DNA from: Limnephilus marmoratus
Lineage: Eukaryota; Arthropoda; Insecta; Trichoptera; Limnephilidae
Assembly (NCBI GenBank): GCA_917880885.1
Contig: OU862910.1
Span: forward strand, 51,823,285 to 51,887,284
Direction: 5' to 3'
DNA: 64,000 bases
The notes under the pieces were generated by a model. That model did not search any database. It was given only the letters and a program-made list of their open reading frames with translations, and was not told the DNA's origin. The translations under genes and the position numbers were made by a program. Each line of letters starts with the position of its first letter. Position 1 is the first letter of the stretch. Positions 51,092-62,472 of the stretch are shown piece after piece.

Positions 51092-52336
51092 TTGGGGATC
51101 GTTGGAAACGGTTAATACGCACTTTTTTTTGAAAATATCTTTTGATTCACCTTAATTACATCAAAAGACAACTATTTGCATTGGGGGAAGTGGAAAATAT
51201 TTCATTCTAAATTTCGATTACGTAAAATTAAAATTAGCTTTCATTCTGTGAAACGAGACCGTCCATTTTCAAACATTATTTTCAAATGTCATTTTTTTGT
51301 GATGTTGGTATTCTTGTTACTGTACGAAAAGATGCTAGAGCAAATCGTAGCAGACTTCATGGGAATTCGGCTCGTAAAACCAACGGCTAGAGAGAAAATC
51401 GCGCGGGAGTTTTTTAATGTTATAAAACTGAAATTCCGCCTAATTAGTAGGTACTTACCTAATACACATGTATTGCGTGCGTTGATTAAAATTTATTAGT
51501 TTAAATTTTTTTTGACTTAAAATTTTTATTTTTATAAGTCAACTATTTCTGCGATGTTGAGCGGCTACGTACGCTAATTTTATGTGATATGGTTTGTGAT
51601 ACAAAAGAAAGTGCCCCTTTATAACGCCCACTCGCGTCACGGCAAAAAAACATCCCAGTTTTCAAGTAGTTTAGCGGCTACGCTAGGTTTGTGTAACATG
51701 GTTTGTGATAGAAAAGAAAGTGCCCCCTTCGTAGCGCCTACTTGCGTCACGGCAAAAAAACATCCCAGTTTTCAAGTAGTTTAGCGGCTACGCTAGGTTT
51801 GTGTAACATGGTTTGTGATACAAAAGAAAGTGCCCCTTTATAACGCCTACTCGCGTCAAGGCAAGAAAAACATCCCAGTTTTCAAGTAGTTTAACGGCTA
51901 CGCTAGGTTTGTGTAACACGGTTTTTGATACAAAAGTGAATGTATTATTTATAAAAAATAATTAGGTACCGAAATTAACAACATGTTTTTTTCCGTCATT
52001 TTATTCCCAAAACTCCGATAATTTAGTACTTACCTTTCCAGATTTCGTGGTACCTTCAAAATCTTCTAGCCGTTCGTTATACATTCAAGTGTATCGGGAA
52101 TACGTGGGTGGTTTGTATATTTATGGGGAATACCAACATACCAAAGTGATAATAACCATAATGGCGTACAATCTCACAAGACGAAAGCTAATTTTAATTT
52201 TACGTAATCGAAATTTAAAATGAAATATTTTCCACTTCCCCCAATGCAAAAAGTTGTCTTTTAATGTAGTTAAGGTGAATCAAAAGATATTTTTTAAAAA
52301 AAGTGCGTATTAACCGTTTCCAACGATCCCCAAAAA
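51092..52336. mobile_element. Foldback element, 1.2 kb, with internal tandem array
   Basis: Arms of about 155 bases: TTGGGGATCGTTGGAAACGG, AATACGCAC, CATCAAAAGACAACTATTTG and ACGTAAAATTAAAATTAGC at the left, with the inverse at the right. The centre carries 110-bp tandem units. No transposase. Target duplication could not be determined. It lies in the PRCP-like intron. Confidence 0.75.
51561..51945 (+). repeat. 110-bp tandem array, three and a half units
   Basis: Units start GCGGCTACG at 51561, 51674 and 51784, and ACGGCTACG at 51894. Each contains GAAAGTGCCCC, CGCGTCACGGCAA and CATCCCAGTTTTCAAGTAG. A shorter form of the unit is in the centre of the nested element at 35494-36145. Confidence 0.85.
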
Positions 52337-52999
52337 TTAATGAAAATATAAAAACTTGAACTACTAAATTTGTAGACCGGCAACACCAATTTAACTGTCA
52401 AATATTTTTTTGAAGTGCAATTACACTGAATGTATAGAACACAGTAAACCACATTTTAAAAAATATTTTTTCTTCATGACATAAATTTTATTAAAAGGTG
52501 ATTTATAAAGCGATCTGCTTTAATTTAATTTAACATAAATTTGAATTTAACAATAGATAGAAAGGAAGAATCACTAATGGTGAGTTTAGTTACACTACTT
52601 TTAGATCTGAATGAGTTAAATATATTCAGATCTAAAATTAGAGATATGATCTAAAGCCCAGGAAACGCTAGGTACTTTATCTAGTATTAAATAAAAGTGA
52701 GCAATATCCAAACTGTGCTTTATATTTTATTACATTATAGTTATTCTTCATTATGTTAACACAAAATTGCAAAGGTATAATAATAATATTGAGATCGGCG
52801 GGTATCTATACTGCAATGAAAAAATATTTTTTCCACTATTATACATTATATTATACATTCCACTATTATATTATACTATATGTAGGTTACACAGCTTTAC
52901 TTTAACACCATGAGTTATGTGTTTAGTATTGCCATTTGATCAACAGTGGCGCCCTCGTATATTTTCTACTCTTATTTGACAAACTGTAAGTTTCGAGAT
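52337..52999. other. PRCP-like intron 1, noncoding
   Basis: AT-rich. A short phrase near 52660 (CCAGGAAACGCTAGGTAC) resembles Helitron-like 3' regions at 27350 and 44940. Nothing else is seen. Confidence 0.35.
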
Positions 53000-53351
53000 G
53001 GGGGCGTTCAAGTATTACGTAACGCAATTTTTGAAGATTTTTGACCCCCCCTTCTAAACGTTACGTAACGCCCAAGTGACAATTTTTAAAAACAATGTAC
53101 TGGAAAGTAGCTTAAATACCTTTTTTCTTGTTTTAATCACGTTTTCGATAATAAATAAAACAACAGAGATTTCGAGAAAGAAAAGGATTGCTAACTTGGA
53201 AGATTTTATTTTCCTAGTTTTTTTATCAAAATAAAGAAAAACATGTTACATAACGCGTTGTTCGAACCCCCCCCCCCCCCCTTCGTAATGCACAGTAAAG
53301 TTTCACAAGACCCCCCCCCCCAAGTGCGTTACGTAATACTTGAACGGCCCC
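53000..53351. mobile_element. GTTCAAGTATTACGTAACGC MITE, copy 1
   Basis: Termini GGGGGCGTTCAAGTATTACG and the inverse, ending CTTGAACGGCCCC. Inner C-runs are at 53045, 53268 and 53311. A longer copy of the same family is at 60424-60831. Flanks GAT and TTA do not match, so the duplication is lost or the left end is shifted. Confidence 0.75.
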
Positions 53352-53558
53352 TTAAATAGCTCGGACATGGACGATTTTTTCGAAGTCCTAAATTTCGGTT
53401 CCAATTTGCTGCCTACATAATATAGGAAAGAAATATCGATTGTGACTTTTTTTACAAATCTCGCTGTATCTGGCTGTCTCCATCTATGTCTCATCCATAA
53501 ATAAACCAAACCACACATGTTGCCGTGTTGTCGTCATAAATAAATCAATTGTGCATAC

Positions 53559-53815
53559 CGATTCTATATCTTTTGTGGGATCGTTATCGAGATAACAGAT
53601 GTGATCTCCTCTTAGATTTGTGTGAATTTTACATATTTACTGTCACATATTTTAGTTTAGATCAATTTAAACACGAATTCTTTCAAGTACGCCTGATATT
53701 TATTCATTTAATGTACGTTGTACATAGAAAAAGCAAATAAATCACACAAATCTGACAGGAGATCACGTCCGTTATCTCGATAACGATCCCACAAAAGATA
53801 GAGAATAACTATTCT
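53559..53815. mobile_element. MITE with CTTTTGTGGGATCG arms
   Basis: Arms of about 65 bases (ATCTTTTGTGGGATCGTTAT, CGAGATAAC, GATTTGTGTGA and the inverse) around a 130-base AT-rich centre. No coding. Confidence 0.75.
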
Positions 53816-54377
53816 ATTGGATTCATTTATAATTCATTAGAAATTCGAATATTATGTACCTAATCGAAATTTTATGACCGAACATTATATGATTATTCAG
53901 TGACTATTTGGGTTTTCCTCGAAGGTATATTGGTTTATTTATGCCATGGTATACACCTACCCAAAGATATTGAAATACAAAAGAGATATGCTATATGTCC
54001 GCGTGACTGTCGGCGGACTACTACCTAATCGGAGTAGTTTGCATACGAAAAGAATTTGTTCATTTCGTTGATTTTTTGTATTGGTTAACAATATAGTTTG
54101 AATACGGAAAGAATTCATTAATTTAGGTTAACGTTAGTTTAGTTTATTCGTTCATTTAGTTTATTCGTTAATTGGTAAAAAATATCGACAACACCCGGAA
54201 GCGCAGTCCCATACAGTAAAAGCTGCAGATAGCACATCTCTTATATTTCAATATCTTTGCACCTACCTATTTTAAAATTATTTTACTAGTGGAGATGTTC
54301 ACAATGACAATGTCCAACTATTTTCATTTCCTCCAAGATTTCAATAATAGAAAATGATAATAATCAATTTTAGGTAT
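53816..54377. other. PRCP-like intron 1, noncoding
   Basis: AT-rich. The last five bases GGTAT (54373-54377) are the left copy of the Gypsy target duplication. Confidence 0.4.
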
Positions 54378-54653
54378 TGTGATATATGCAATTATATCCA
54401 TGTAGTAATTCGGAAATGTTTGGGTCCGTCGAACGTTACCGAAAGGGCTTACGAGCCGGGACAGCGCGCTAGCGGCTTTAGTCTGTGGCAGCGGCCAGAT
54501 CCATTCTAACTTCCGTTATAATCAGTCGCTACCGAGACAAATAATATACTACTTATCGAATCTATTGTACATTACAATAAAGGACGAAGAACTTACGTTT
54601 ATCTCTTAATTATTATTGTGTGGCTAGTAAGGCCACAATAAAAGAACATCACA
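54378..54653 (+). repeat. 5' LTR, 276 bp
   Basis: Starts TGTGAT and ends ATCACA. AATAAA at 54576-54581 can serve polyadenylation. It differs from the 3' LTR by four single-base transitions (three between positions 40 and 62, one near 193) with no indel. Confidence 0.95.
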
Positions 54654-54655
54654 AT

Positions 54656-54666
54656 TGGCGCAGCCG
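54656..54666 (+). other. Primer-binding site, tRNA-Ser type
   Basis: TGGCGCAGCCG begins two bases after the 5' LTR. It is complementary to the 3' end of insect serine tRNA (CGGCTGCG plus CCA), the primer also used by the Drosophila 17.6 and 297 group. Match length is 11 bases. Confidence 0.75.
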
Positions 54667-55193
54667 TATTAAACAGTTCTTAAAGTACAAATTGGATTTA
54701 AAAAAAAAAAAAAAATTACCAAAGCGGGGTGAGCTAAATCACCCGAGAAATTTTTTCAAGGCTACCTACAGCCGAGACGGAACATCGGAGTATTTTTTGG
54801 GTTTGTCTGACCGAGATTAAGGACCGGCAGAACAAACCAAGGGTATCTCTGGCTATTCCTGGAGCCACAGTCAGAGTTCTGGAGTACTATCCAAGGGTAC
54901 TCAGAAGCAAGAGGCGGTGGTCGTTTTTGGGGCTCAACAGAGCCTTTCCACGAAGGTGAAGTTCCGAGGGAGTGCCGAGGGAAGGCATTCATACAAGGCA
55001 AACAGTGCTAGTGTCGAGGAAGGTCACTCACTCATCAAGAGGAAACAATCTGGAGACGTTGCAACCGCAATTTCTAAGTTAGGTTTTGCATTTCTTACTT
55101 GTGGAGGATTTGTCTGGGTTTTTTTTTTGTAATTTTTTCCGGGGTAGTATTGTTGTCGTAGCTTCGCGTGATTATTTTTTTCCTTTTGTGAAG

Positions 55194-57089
55194 ATGGAAT
55201 CGGCGAGAATTCCACCGTTCTCTCACATAAACGGAGATTGGGATGTGTTTCAACTCAGATTAGAGCAGTTTCTCGTGTTACATGATGACATTACCGAGAT
55301 TAAGAAAAAGGCTTATCTGATAAACTCGCTTGAAACGGAGACCTTGACTCTTCTGTCCAACTTATGTTTCCCGATTAAAATCACAGATGTTACGTTTGAG
55401 AAATTAATTGAGTTGCTAAAAAAACATTGTGGTAAATGTAGATCTCTTTTTCAAGAGCGGGAATCATTTTTCCAAGCTAAACAGAATCATAACGAATCGA
55501 TTAGGGATTTCGCCGCCAGACTCCGAGGACTCAGTTCATTCTGTCAGTTCGGAAACAGGCTGGAGGATAATCTTGTAGACGTGTTTGCAATCGGTCTACT
55601 TCCGGGTCCAGTACGGGTAAAATTGTTTGTTGAAGGGCCTAAACAAAACTTTAATCAACTAGTTGAACTTGCAGTGACCGCGAAAGGTCCTGAGGTCGAT
55701 TCAATCAAGATGAAGTTGGAAGTAAATTCGGTAAAGGAATTTGGAAGATCGGCTTCTCCGGCGCGAGAAATAAATTCCGTAAAGAGATTTGGAGGATCGG
55801 CTTCTCCGGCGCGAAAACTTTATTATCGGTCGAATAGTTCCGATTCATGTAGGTCGGATAAACAAGTTAAAACCGGTTCATCTCTAAAAAAGTGTAAGAT
55901 TTGTGGGAAATCAAATCATGATACTCATAACTGTAAGTTTAAGCAAGCTAAATGTTATTCTTGCGGTAAATTGGGTCATTTACAGAGATTTTGTAAAAAC
56001 GGGTCAGTAAAATCAGTTATGAATTGTAATAATGAAAATATTGAAAATGTAGCTTTTGTTAAGGTAATCAAGGCACAATTGAAATTAAATGGGAAATCCT
56101 TCGAAGCGATGATTTATTCAGGTTCATCAGTTTGTGTTATTCCGGAGACATTTTTTTGTAAACATTTCAGTAATATAGAGTTGTCACCCGAAACACGAAA
56201 AATTTCAGGTTACGACGGGAATATGTTGACTGTTGTGGGTAATGCAAATTTCAAGGTCGAATACAATAATCTAGTTAGGTTAATAACCTTTATCGTTGTA
56301 ACAAGCGGTTCGGAGATGATTGTGGGAAGAGATTTCATGGAAATCTTTAACCTCAACATTGTTTCAAAACAAAATTCTATCAATTCAGTTTCATCGGAAA
56401 AAGAGAAAATTGATAAAATTAAAAATAAATTTCCAGAAGTTTTCGACAAGAAACTAGGTCGATTTAATAAATTCAAAGTGAATTTTAAAGTAAAGAAAGA
56501 TGCGGATCCTTTTTTCTGTAATGCTAGACCGGTACCGTTCGCTATTAGAGATAAGATCGAATGTGAACTTAAATCAATGGTGAGGGATGGTATTATTTCG
56601 CCAGTGAAAAGCAGTGAGTATGCATCTCCCATCGTTCCGGTAGTAAAGAAAAACGGCGAGATTCGTATTTGTGTAGATTATAAACGAAGTTTAAATCTTA
56701 TTACAGAGTTAGAGAAATACCCGCTACCTAGGATCGAAGAGGTTATCCACAAGGTTAGTTCGGGGAAAATTTTTGCAAAACTGGATTTAAAACAAGCTTA
56801 TTCACAGTTAGAACTGAAGGATAGCTGTAAGAAATTTACAACGATTAATACACATTTAGGATTGTTTGTTTACAATAGACTTGTGTTTGGATTTAAATCT
56901 GCTCCGGCAATTTTTGCTAGAACAATTGCAAGTTGTTTGCAAGGGTTAAAAGGCGTGGCATTTTACTTAGATGACATTATTATCTCAGGGATCAACGAAA
57001 AGGATCTAATGGATAATATCATGGCAGTCTGTAAACGACTACAAGATTGCGGTTTATGTGTAAATAAGGAAAATGTCAATTTTTTGTAA
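55194..57089 (+). pseudogene. Gypsy gag-protease-reverse transcriptase, frame broken at the end
   Basis: One frame codes Gag and the first part of Pol (631 aa from MESARIPPFSHING). In order: a capsid-like region (about 1-180, with FEKLIELLKKHCG), two CCHC zinc knuckles (C-x2-C-x4-H-x4-C at 55893 and 55953), protease and reverse transcriptase. The protease motif reads I-Y-S-G-S-S, with Tyr at 56115-56117 in place of the catalytic Asp. The RT has KLDLKQAYSQ, FGFKSAPAIF and YLDD (56964-56975). The frame ends at TAA (57087-57089) because a T-run at 57080-57085 is one base short. The ATG at 55194 is preferred over an upstream in-frame start as the family Gag begins near here. Confidence 0.9.
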
Positions 57090-59256
57090 AAGAGTTAGAA
57101 TTTTTGGGGTACATCATTTCCGAAAAGGGAATCCAACCTCAAACGGATAAATTAGAAGCCATTAAGAATGCACCTTATCCGACGGACGTTCATCAACTTA
57201 AAAGTTTACTAGGATTTTTCAGTTTTTACCGGAATTTTATACCTAACATGTCATCAATTCTAGAACCACTTCATAATCTTTTAAAGAAAGATGTCAAATG
57301 GGTTTTTTCTAGAGAATGCGCTAACGCAGTAGATACAATAAAGAATTTGATGAGTAAAAATACGATTTTGACAAATTACATTCCGCACCTTCCGGTTAAA
57401 CTTTTTACGGACGCGAGTACATCCGGTCTGGGGGCGTGTCTATGTCACTCATTCGCAAACGGTACGTTGCGACCTATAGCGGGATTGGTATATTTATGCC
57501 TATAGCGTTTGCATCTAGAAGTTTAAATAGCGCGGAAAAGAAATATAGCATCTTAGATTTAGAGGCTTTAGCTATAGTGTTCGGTTTGAATAAATTTTTT
57601 CAATACTTATATGGCAGAGAATTCACGTTGTGTGTTGATAATCTGCCTCTGATGAGAATTCTCGGTGAGCACAAGAATATTCCTGTTCTAGCCGCAAACA
57701 GATTGCAAAGGTATGGAATTATTCTAGCAGGGTTTTCTTATAAAACGGAATTCGTAAGATCTTGCAAAAATCAAGCGGATTTCCTATCTCGACTACCTTT
57801 AGAATCGTCAGTTGAGGAATTCAGAGAAGATTACGGGTCTGATTTCGTAAGTTTTGTTAGCAATTGTGAACATCTTGACGTTAATTCGATTAGGGAAGCC
57901 ACTAAAGTAGATACGGTCATTCAAGGCGTAATGGCGTGTTTAAGGCAAGGGTGGCCCAAACGGGTTAAACGCGAGGAGGAATTATGGAAATTCTGGATAA
58001 AAAGGAACGAACTTTCGATTGTTAAGGATTGTTTATTTTGGCAACATAGAATTATTGTTCCAAGTTCGTTGCATAAAAAAGTGTTAGAGCTCGTGCACCG
58101 TTCACACTTAGGTATTGTAAAGATGAAAGGGTTAGCAAAAGGTTATTTTTGGTGGTCATCGCTGAGCAAAGATTTAGAGAAAATTGTTCAGGAATGTCCA
58201 GAATGCGCGTCGACGAAACAATCTCCGCCAAAGAGTCAATTATCGGTATGGCCTAATTCTGGGTAGGTCTGGAGTAGGTTACACCTGGATTATAGTGGAC
58301 CGCTGGCAGGGAAAATGTTTCTGGTCGTCTGCGACTCATTCACTAAATGGGTTGACTGTATTGAAGTTCAAAGGGCAGATTCAGCTAATACTATATTTGA
58401 ATTGAGGAAATTATTTTCAAATTTTGGCTACCCTGAACTCATAGTGTCAGATAACGGAACTTGTTTCACGAGTGAAATTTTCCAACAGTTTCTTCGGGAA
58501 AACAATATTAAATTCATGTCATCTCCGGTTATGCACCCAAAAAGTAATGGTATCGCTGAAAATTCAGTGAAAACTACTAAGAGTTTTCTTAAAAAACTTA
58601 TGGTAGGAAATAAATTTCAGGTTGATTACAAGGATAAATTGTTACATTTTTTGTCCGATTATAGAAATACTCCACATTGTACGACGGGAGTCGAGCCGGC
58701 AGTTTTATTGTTTGGTAGGAAACTTAGATCTACTTTTGACAGTCTCGTTCCGAAAGAGAATGAACGGGTTGTGTCAAAACAACATGATTTGGCGAATAAA
58801 AATATTGAGGCAAATCAACGTAAACAAACTAAGTATTATGGTGGTGTAAAAACAAGAAATTTTATTGTGGGACAAAAATGTGTAGTTAAAGATTTCAGAA
58901 AAAATAATAAATTTACATGGGTAAAGGGAATTGTTACAGATAAAATTGGAAAAAAATTATATTTGGTAAAAACTTGTGATTCTCAATTAATTTGGAAACG
59001 TCATGTGGATCAGATGAGGAACTTGTCAGTGTCTTGGAGTGATGTTGAGTCAGATTTGCCAGATTCCGCGTCTGATGACACGAGGACTGAGCACTCTGAG
59101 AAAGAGTTGTCCAATCTGTGGAGTGAGTTGACGGTGTTTTCTCCTGATTTCAGATTTGCGGAGGGAGGAGAGAGGTCACCGGAGGTCACAGACACGGCAA
59201 TCGCTGGTCCAAGTAAAAGTTCAAATCCCTGGTTGGGGAGACTCCGCCCAAGATAG
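57090..59256 (+). pseudogene. Gypsy RT end, RNase H and integrase, with insertion and stop
   Basis: Continuation of pol in two further frames. ELEFLGYIIS and LLGFFSFYRNFIP finish the RT. RNase H begins TDASTSGLGACL. At 57482-57507 a 26-bp insertion, including a second copy of CCTATAGCG, shifts the frame. Downstream are YSILDLEALAIVFGLNKFF and VLAANRLQRYGIIL. The integrase zinc-binding part (LVHRSHLG ... CPECAST) is followed by an in-frame TAG at 58264-58266, where families usually have a Trp-rich linker. The core is intact: LHLDYSG, VSDNGTCF and, with a spacing of 35, SNGIAEN. The C-terminal WKRHVDQMRN is present. The frame stops at 59256. Confidence 0.9.
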
Positions 59257-59430
59257 TCCACAAGGAAGGAACGGAAAGCCTTCTAACTTAATATAATTTT
59301 GTGTGAAATATTAATAATGATGTGTTTATGAAAAAAACATTATAAGAACTTGAGTGAAATATCAGTATAATATTTACAGTGTTTGAATTATATAGAATCA
59401 TGAAATACTTAAATATGTAGCGACTGATTT

Positions 59431-59443
59431 ACAGGGGGAAGGG
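59431..59443 (+). other. Polypurine tract
   Basis: ACAGGGGGAAGGG lies directly before the 3' LTR and would prime plus-strand synthesis. Its position agrees with the LTR start at 59444. Confidence 0.85.
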
Positions 59444-59719
59444 TGTGATATATGCAATTATATCCATGTAGTAATTCGGAAATGTTCGGGTCCGCCGAAC
59501 GTTGCCGAAAGGGCTTACGAGCCGGGACAGCGCGCTAGCGGCTTTAGTCTGTGGCAGCGGCCAGATCCATTCTAACTTCCGTTATAATCAGTCGCTACCG
59601 AGACAAATAATATACTACTTATTGAATCTATTGTACATTACAATAAAGGACGAAGAACTTACGTTTATCTCTTAATTATTATTGTGTGGCTAGTAAGGCC
59701 ACAATAAAAGAACATCACA
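59444..59719 (+). repeat. 3' LTR, 276 bp
   Basis: Same length and ends as the 5' LTR, followed by the GGTAT target duplication at 59720-59724. Confidence 0.95.
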
Positions 59720-60003
59720 GGTATATATGTAAATCATTTTAAAAAGACCCTTGTTTGTGTGGTGGTATACTGGATGAATAAAAATTAATTTAATTATAAT
59801 TTGGTTATCATTAGGATGCTGAAGAATGTAACAAACATGCATTTCATTATTAGATGTATATTACAAACAAGTTTTTTTATAAGCAGTAAATAAAAAGAAA
59901 GAAAGATCTTTCAGTAATTAAAAAAAACATATGTTATTATCTTGTAATAAATAATTGATATTGCACTGACATTTTTTCATGCAAAGAATTTAATTGTTTT
60001 CAG

Positions 60004-60092
60004 GGAGCAATAGAATTGTTTTCTGAATATGCTGGATTTGTGTGGGAGTCAGCTCCAGAGTTTAAAGCTCTCGTTGTCTTTGCAGAACATAG
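60004..60092 (+). CDS. Lysosomal Pro-X carboxypeptidase-like peptidase, exon 2
   Basis: The acceptor TTAATTGTTTTCAG ends at 60003 and the donor GTAAGC begins at 60093. It encodes GAIELFSEYAGFVWESAPEF followed by KALVVFAEHR, which joins exon 1 in frame and matches the S28 pattern G-D-I-x-x-F-x-x-N-T-G-F-x-W-D-x-A-x-x-x-x-A-x-x-V-F-A-E-H-R. It ends in phase 2 within the Arg codon. The next exon (expected to start with the YYG-type motif) was not found before 64000. Confidence 0.9.
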
Positions 60093-60182
60093 GTAAGCTT
60101 TCTATATTAATACTAATGAGAACACCGCACAAGAGTCCCATCTACCCAAAACCAGTATGATATTCCCAATTGGGGTATCTTA

Positions 60183-60345
60183 GGGAACGTACCCACACTA
60201 CGTGACACGTTTAGGGGGGGGGGGGGTCTTCAAAATGTCACGCTTGGTACAAATGAGCGGCGGCGGGCTTAGGTTTTTGGTCACCGGGGGGTAGGGGGGG
60301 GTTAAAATTTGTAAAAAGTTTGTCATGTAGTATGGGTACGTTCCC
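60183..60345. mobile_element. G-run MITE with TTA duplication
   Basis: Termini GGGAACGTACCCACACTACG and the inverse GTAGTATGGGTACGTTCCC, with TTA at 60180-60182 and 60346-60348. G-runs lie on both sides of CACGCTTGGTACAAATGAGC. 163 bp. A truncated copy is at 9052. Confidence 0.85.
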
Positions 60346-60423
60346 TTATGAGGTTGAAAGAAACAGGGATGGGAAGGTGGGGAAGTATCTGGCTATTCAG
60401 ATCTGATTGCTAAAGACAATTAA

Positions 60424-60831
60424 GGGGGCGTTCAAGTATTACGTAACGCAATTTTTGAAGATTTTTGACACCCCCTCCCCCCCATGTAATGCGCCGTAAC
60501 GTTTTCCGTACCCTCCCCCCTAAACGTTACGTAACGCCCAAGTGACAATTTTTACCTGAAAGTCAATTAAATTGCGCAAAGTACTGGAAAGTCGCTTAAA
60601 TACTTTTTTCTTGTTTTAATCGCGTTTGTGGTATTAAATAAAACAAGAGATTTCGAGAACGAAAAGGATTGCCAACTTGGAAGATTTTAATTCTCTAGTT
60701 TTTTTATCTAAATAAAGAAAAACATATTACGTAACGCGTTGTTCGAACCCCCCCCCCCCCCCCTGTAACGTACAGTAACGTTTTACAAGACCCCCCCCCC
60801 CATGTGCGTTACGTAATACTTGAACGGCCCC
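60424..60831. mobile_element. GTTCAAGTATTACGTAACGC MITE, copy 2, with TAA duplication
   Basis: TAA at 60421-60423 and 60832-60834 flanks GGGGGCGTTCAAGTATTACG and its inverse. It interrupts a minus-strand SINE body (60350-60423 and 60835-60865), whose unfilled form is at about 43020-43045. 408 bp, about 55 bp longer than copy 1. Confidence 0.85.
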
Positions 60832-60865
60832 TAAGCCATTTCAAGCAACATTTCGATTTCTGCAA

Positions 60866-61451
60866 ATGATCAACTTTACATCGTGACTAAAATGAATAAC
60901 AACTTTGTCAAATGAAAAACAATACATTTCTTAACGAAATAACAAAACAGAACAAATAATAAAATTAAAATATTATTCTTATTAACGAAAATGTGCTGTT
61001 TATGGCATATTAATGTAGAGGCAAAAATAAAGTAATAAAGTTGGGTACCTACTTGGGGAAGTAGCTAAGCAGAACTATTTAAGAATAAGTAGTTAAGCTT
61101 TTTTCAAAATTAGAACTACATAGCGTAGTTTTTTTTTTTTTTAATTATTTATTTGGCTTTCACCCATTAAGGGTGATCTTGGCCATTTATTAAAGTAAGT
61201 TACATATTTTTAAAATTATTTACATATCCAGTTTTTTTTTTTTTTTAAATTCTTAGTTACATTATCAATTTTTAAAAATTATTTACATTTTCAGTATTTT
61301 TTAAATTAGTTACATTAACAGTTTTTTTAAATTAGTTACATTTTCAGATTACTACTAACTTTGTTTGTTAAAACAAAAGCAAGTGGTCATGTTGTATTCT
61401 TAAAAATATAATACGTTATGTCTGCCCTGTTGTTTTCTTAAATATAATAAA
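60866..61451. other. PRCP-like intron 2, noncoding
   Basis: AT-rich. Around 61200-61350 the phrase TTAGTTACATT with T-runs recurs four times, a low-complexity tract. Confidence 0.4.
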
Positions 61452-61968
61452 CTAGCAGACCCGGCCACACGTTGCTGTGGCTAACGAAACACAACGCCAT
61501 TACCCAACCTTTATAAAATCCACACCACCCGCTTGCCAGTTGCCCGCTGCCCGCTGCCTGAATTGAATATTTGAATTTATCGGCTTTTCTCTACTATAAT
61601 AAGCATGTATTATACATATAAACTAATTAACTCGCCACTAATTATACAATTATTGCAATGCAACACTGGATATTTGAAAAGGGAAAATCAAATACCTACC
61701 TACTGAGGACATCTATTTTCCAATTTCTTCCGTAAAACGAATTTCAAAAGTGACTATAGTACGGCCCGCCAGCCGTTTTAAATCGTACAAAAATATGTTT
61801 TCTTTGAATTTCTCGGCTTTTCTCTAATATAATTTACATGTATTATACATATAAACATTCCTCTTCAATCACCCTATCTATTGGTGAAAACCGTATGAAA
61901 ATCCGTTGCGTAGTTTAAAAGATTAAACCCGCACATACATTTTGAGCGACTTCATTTTATACTATGTA
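61452..61968 (-). mobile_element. Helitron (minus), second copy of the 3970 family
   Basis: Plus starts CTAGCAGACCCGGCCACACG and ends CGACTTCATTTTATACTATG. It is highly similar to 3970-5030 but shorter, with the tandem unit absent. Non-autonomous. Confidence 0.7.
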
Positions 61969-62464
61969 ATGATAATAAAATATATATAAATGGTATTAAC
62001 ATATTTGAATATGAACATGTAAGCAAATTAATACATCATCTAAATGTACATTATATTTTATATGCTAAAAAATAAAAATAAAAAAATATATTCTACATTA
62101 ATAACTGGCAAAGCCAAATTCACTCCCAGATTCATTCACTACTGGCCAGATAGGAGAAGATTTGACAAAATCACAACCACTCTTTTACAAAATCTGCTGC
62201 CATATTGGCATGGATTTACCGCTTGGATTATCATAGGTCATTGGTAGATGGCGCCACAAGATCCATTTTACAAAATAAAGACAATGTTATGGCTATGAAA
62301 CAGAATATTGTATTAATGGGAAGCCTATTAAGACGGTTTTATTGATGCTCTGCCAGTTATTGGAGCCCTGCCAGGTTTTGGATCCGTCACTTTACAAGGA
62401 AAAGGAGTGAAACAGAGTGAAACAAAAATTGATATAAATGACATTATATTGTTTAAATGTAATA
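61969..62464. other. Noncoding
   Basis: No gene or repeat is recognised. Confidence 0.35.
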
Positions 62465-62472
62465 ATGTCTTC

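Larger units (their letters stand above)
54378..59719 (+). mobile_element. Ty3/Gypsy LTR retrotransposon, full length, defective (5342 bp)
   Basis: A complete element with two 276-bp LTRs, primer-binding site, gag-pol, polypurine tract and a 5-bp target duplication GGTAT (54373-54377 and 59720-59724). Domain order protease, reverse transcriptase, RNase H, integrase is that of Ty3/Gypsy. There is no envelope-like frame after integrase. The element is in sense orientation in intron 1 of the PRCP-like gene. Its coding region has at least four lesions although the LTRs differ at only four positions. Confidence 0.95.

Noticed and set aside
58315..59256. Envelope-like gene after pol
   Set aside because: The frame is the integrase core and C-terminus in the same frame as the upstream part, separated only by a TAG; no signal peptide or membrane segment follows.
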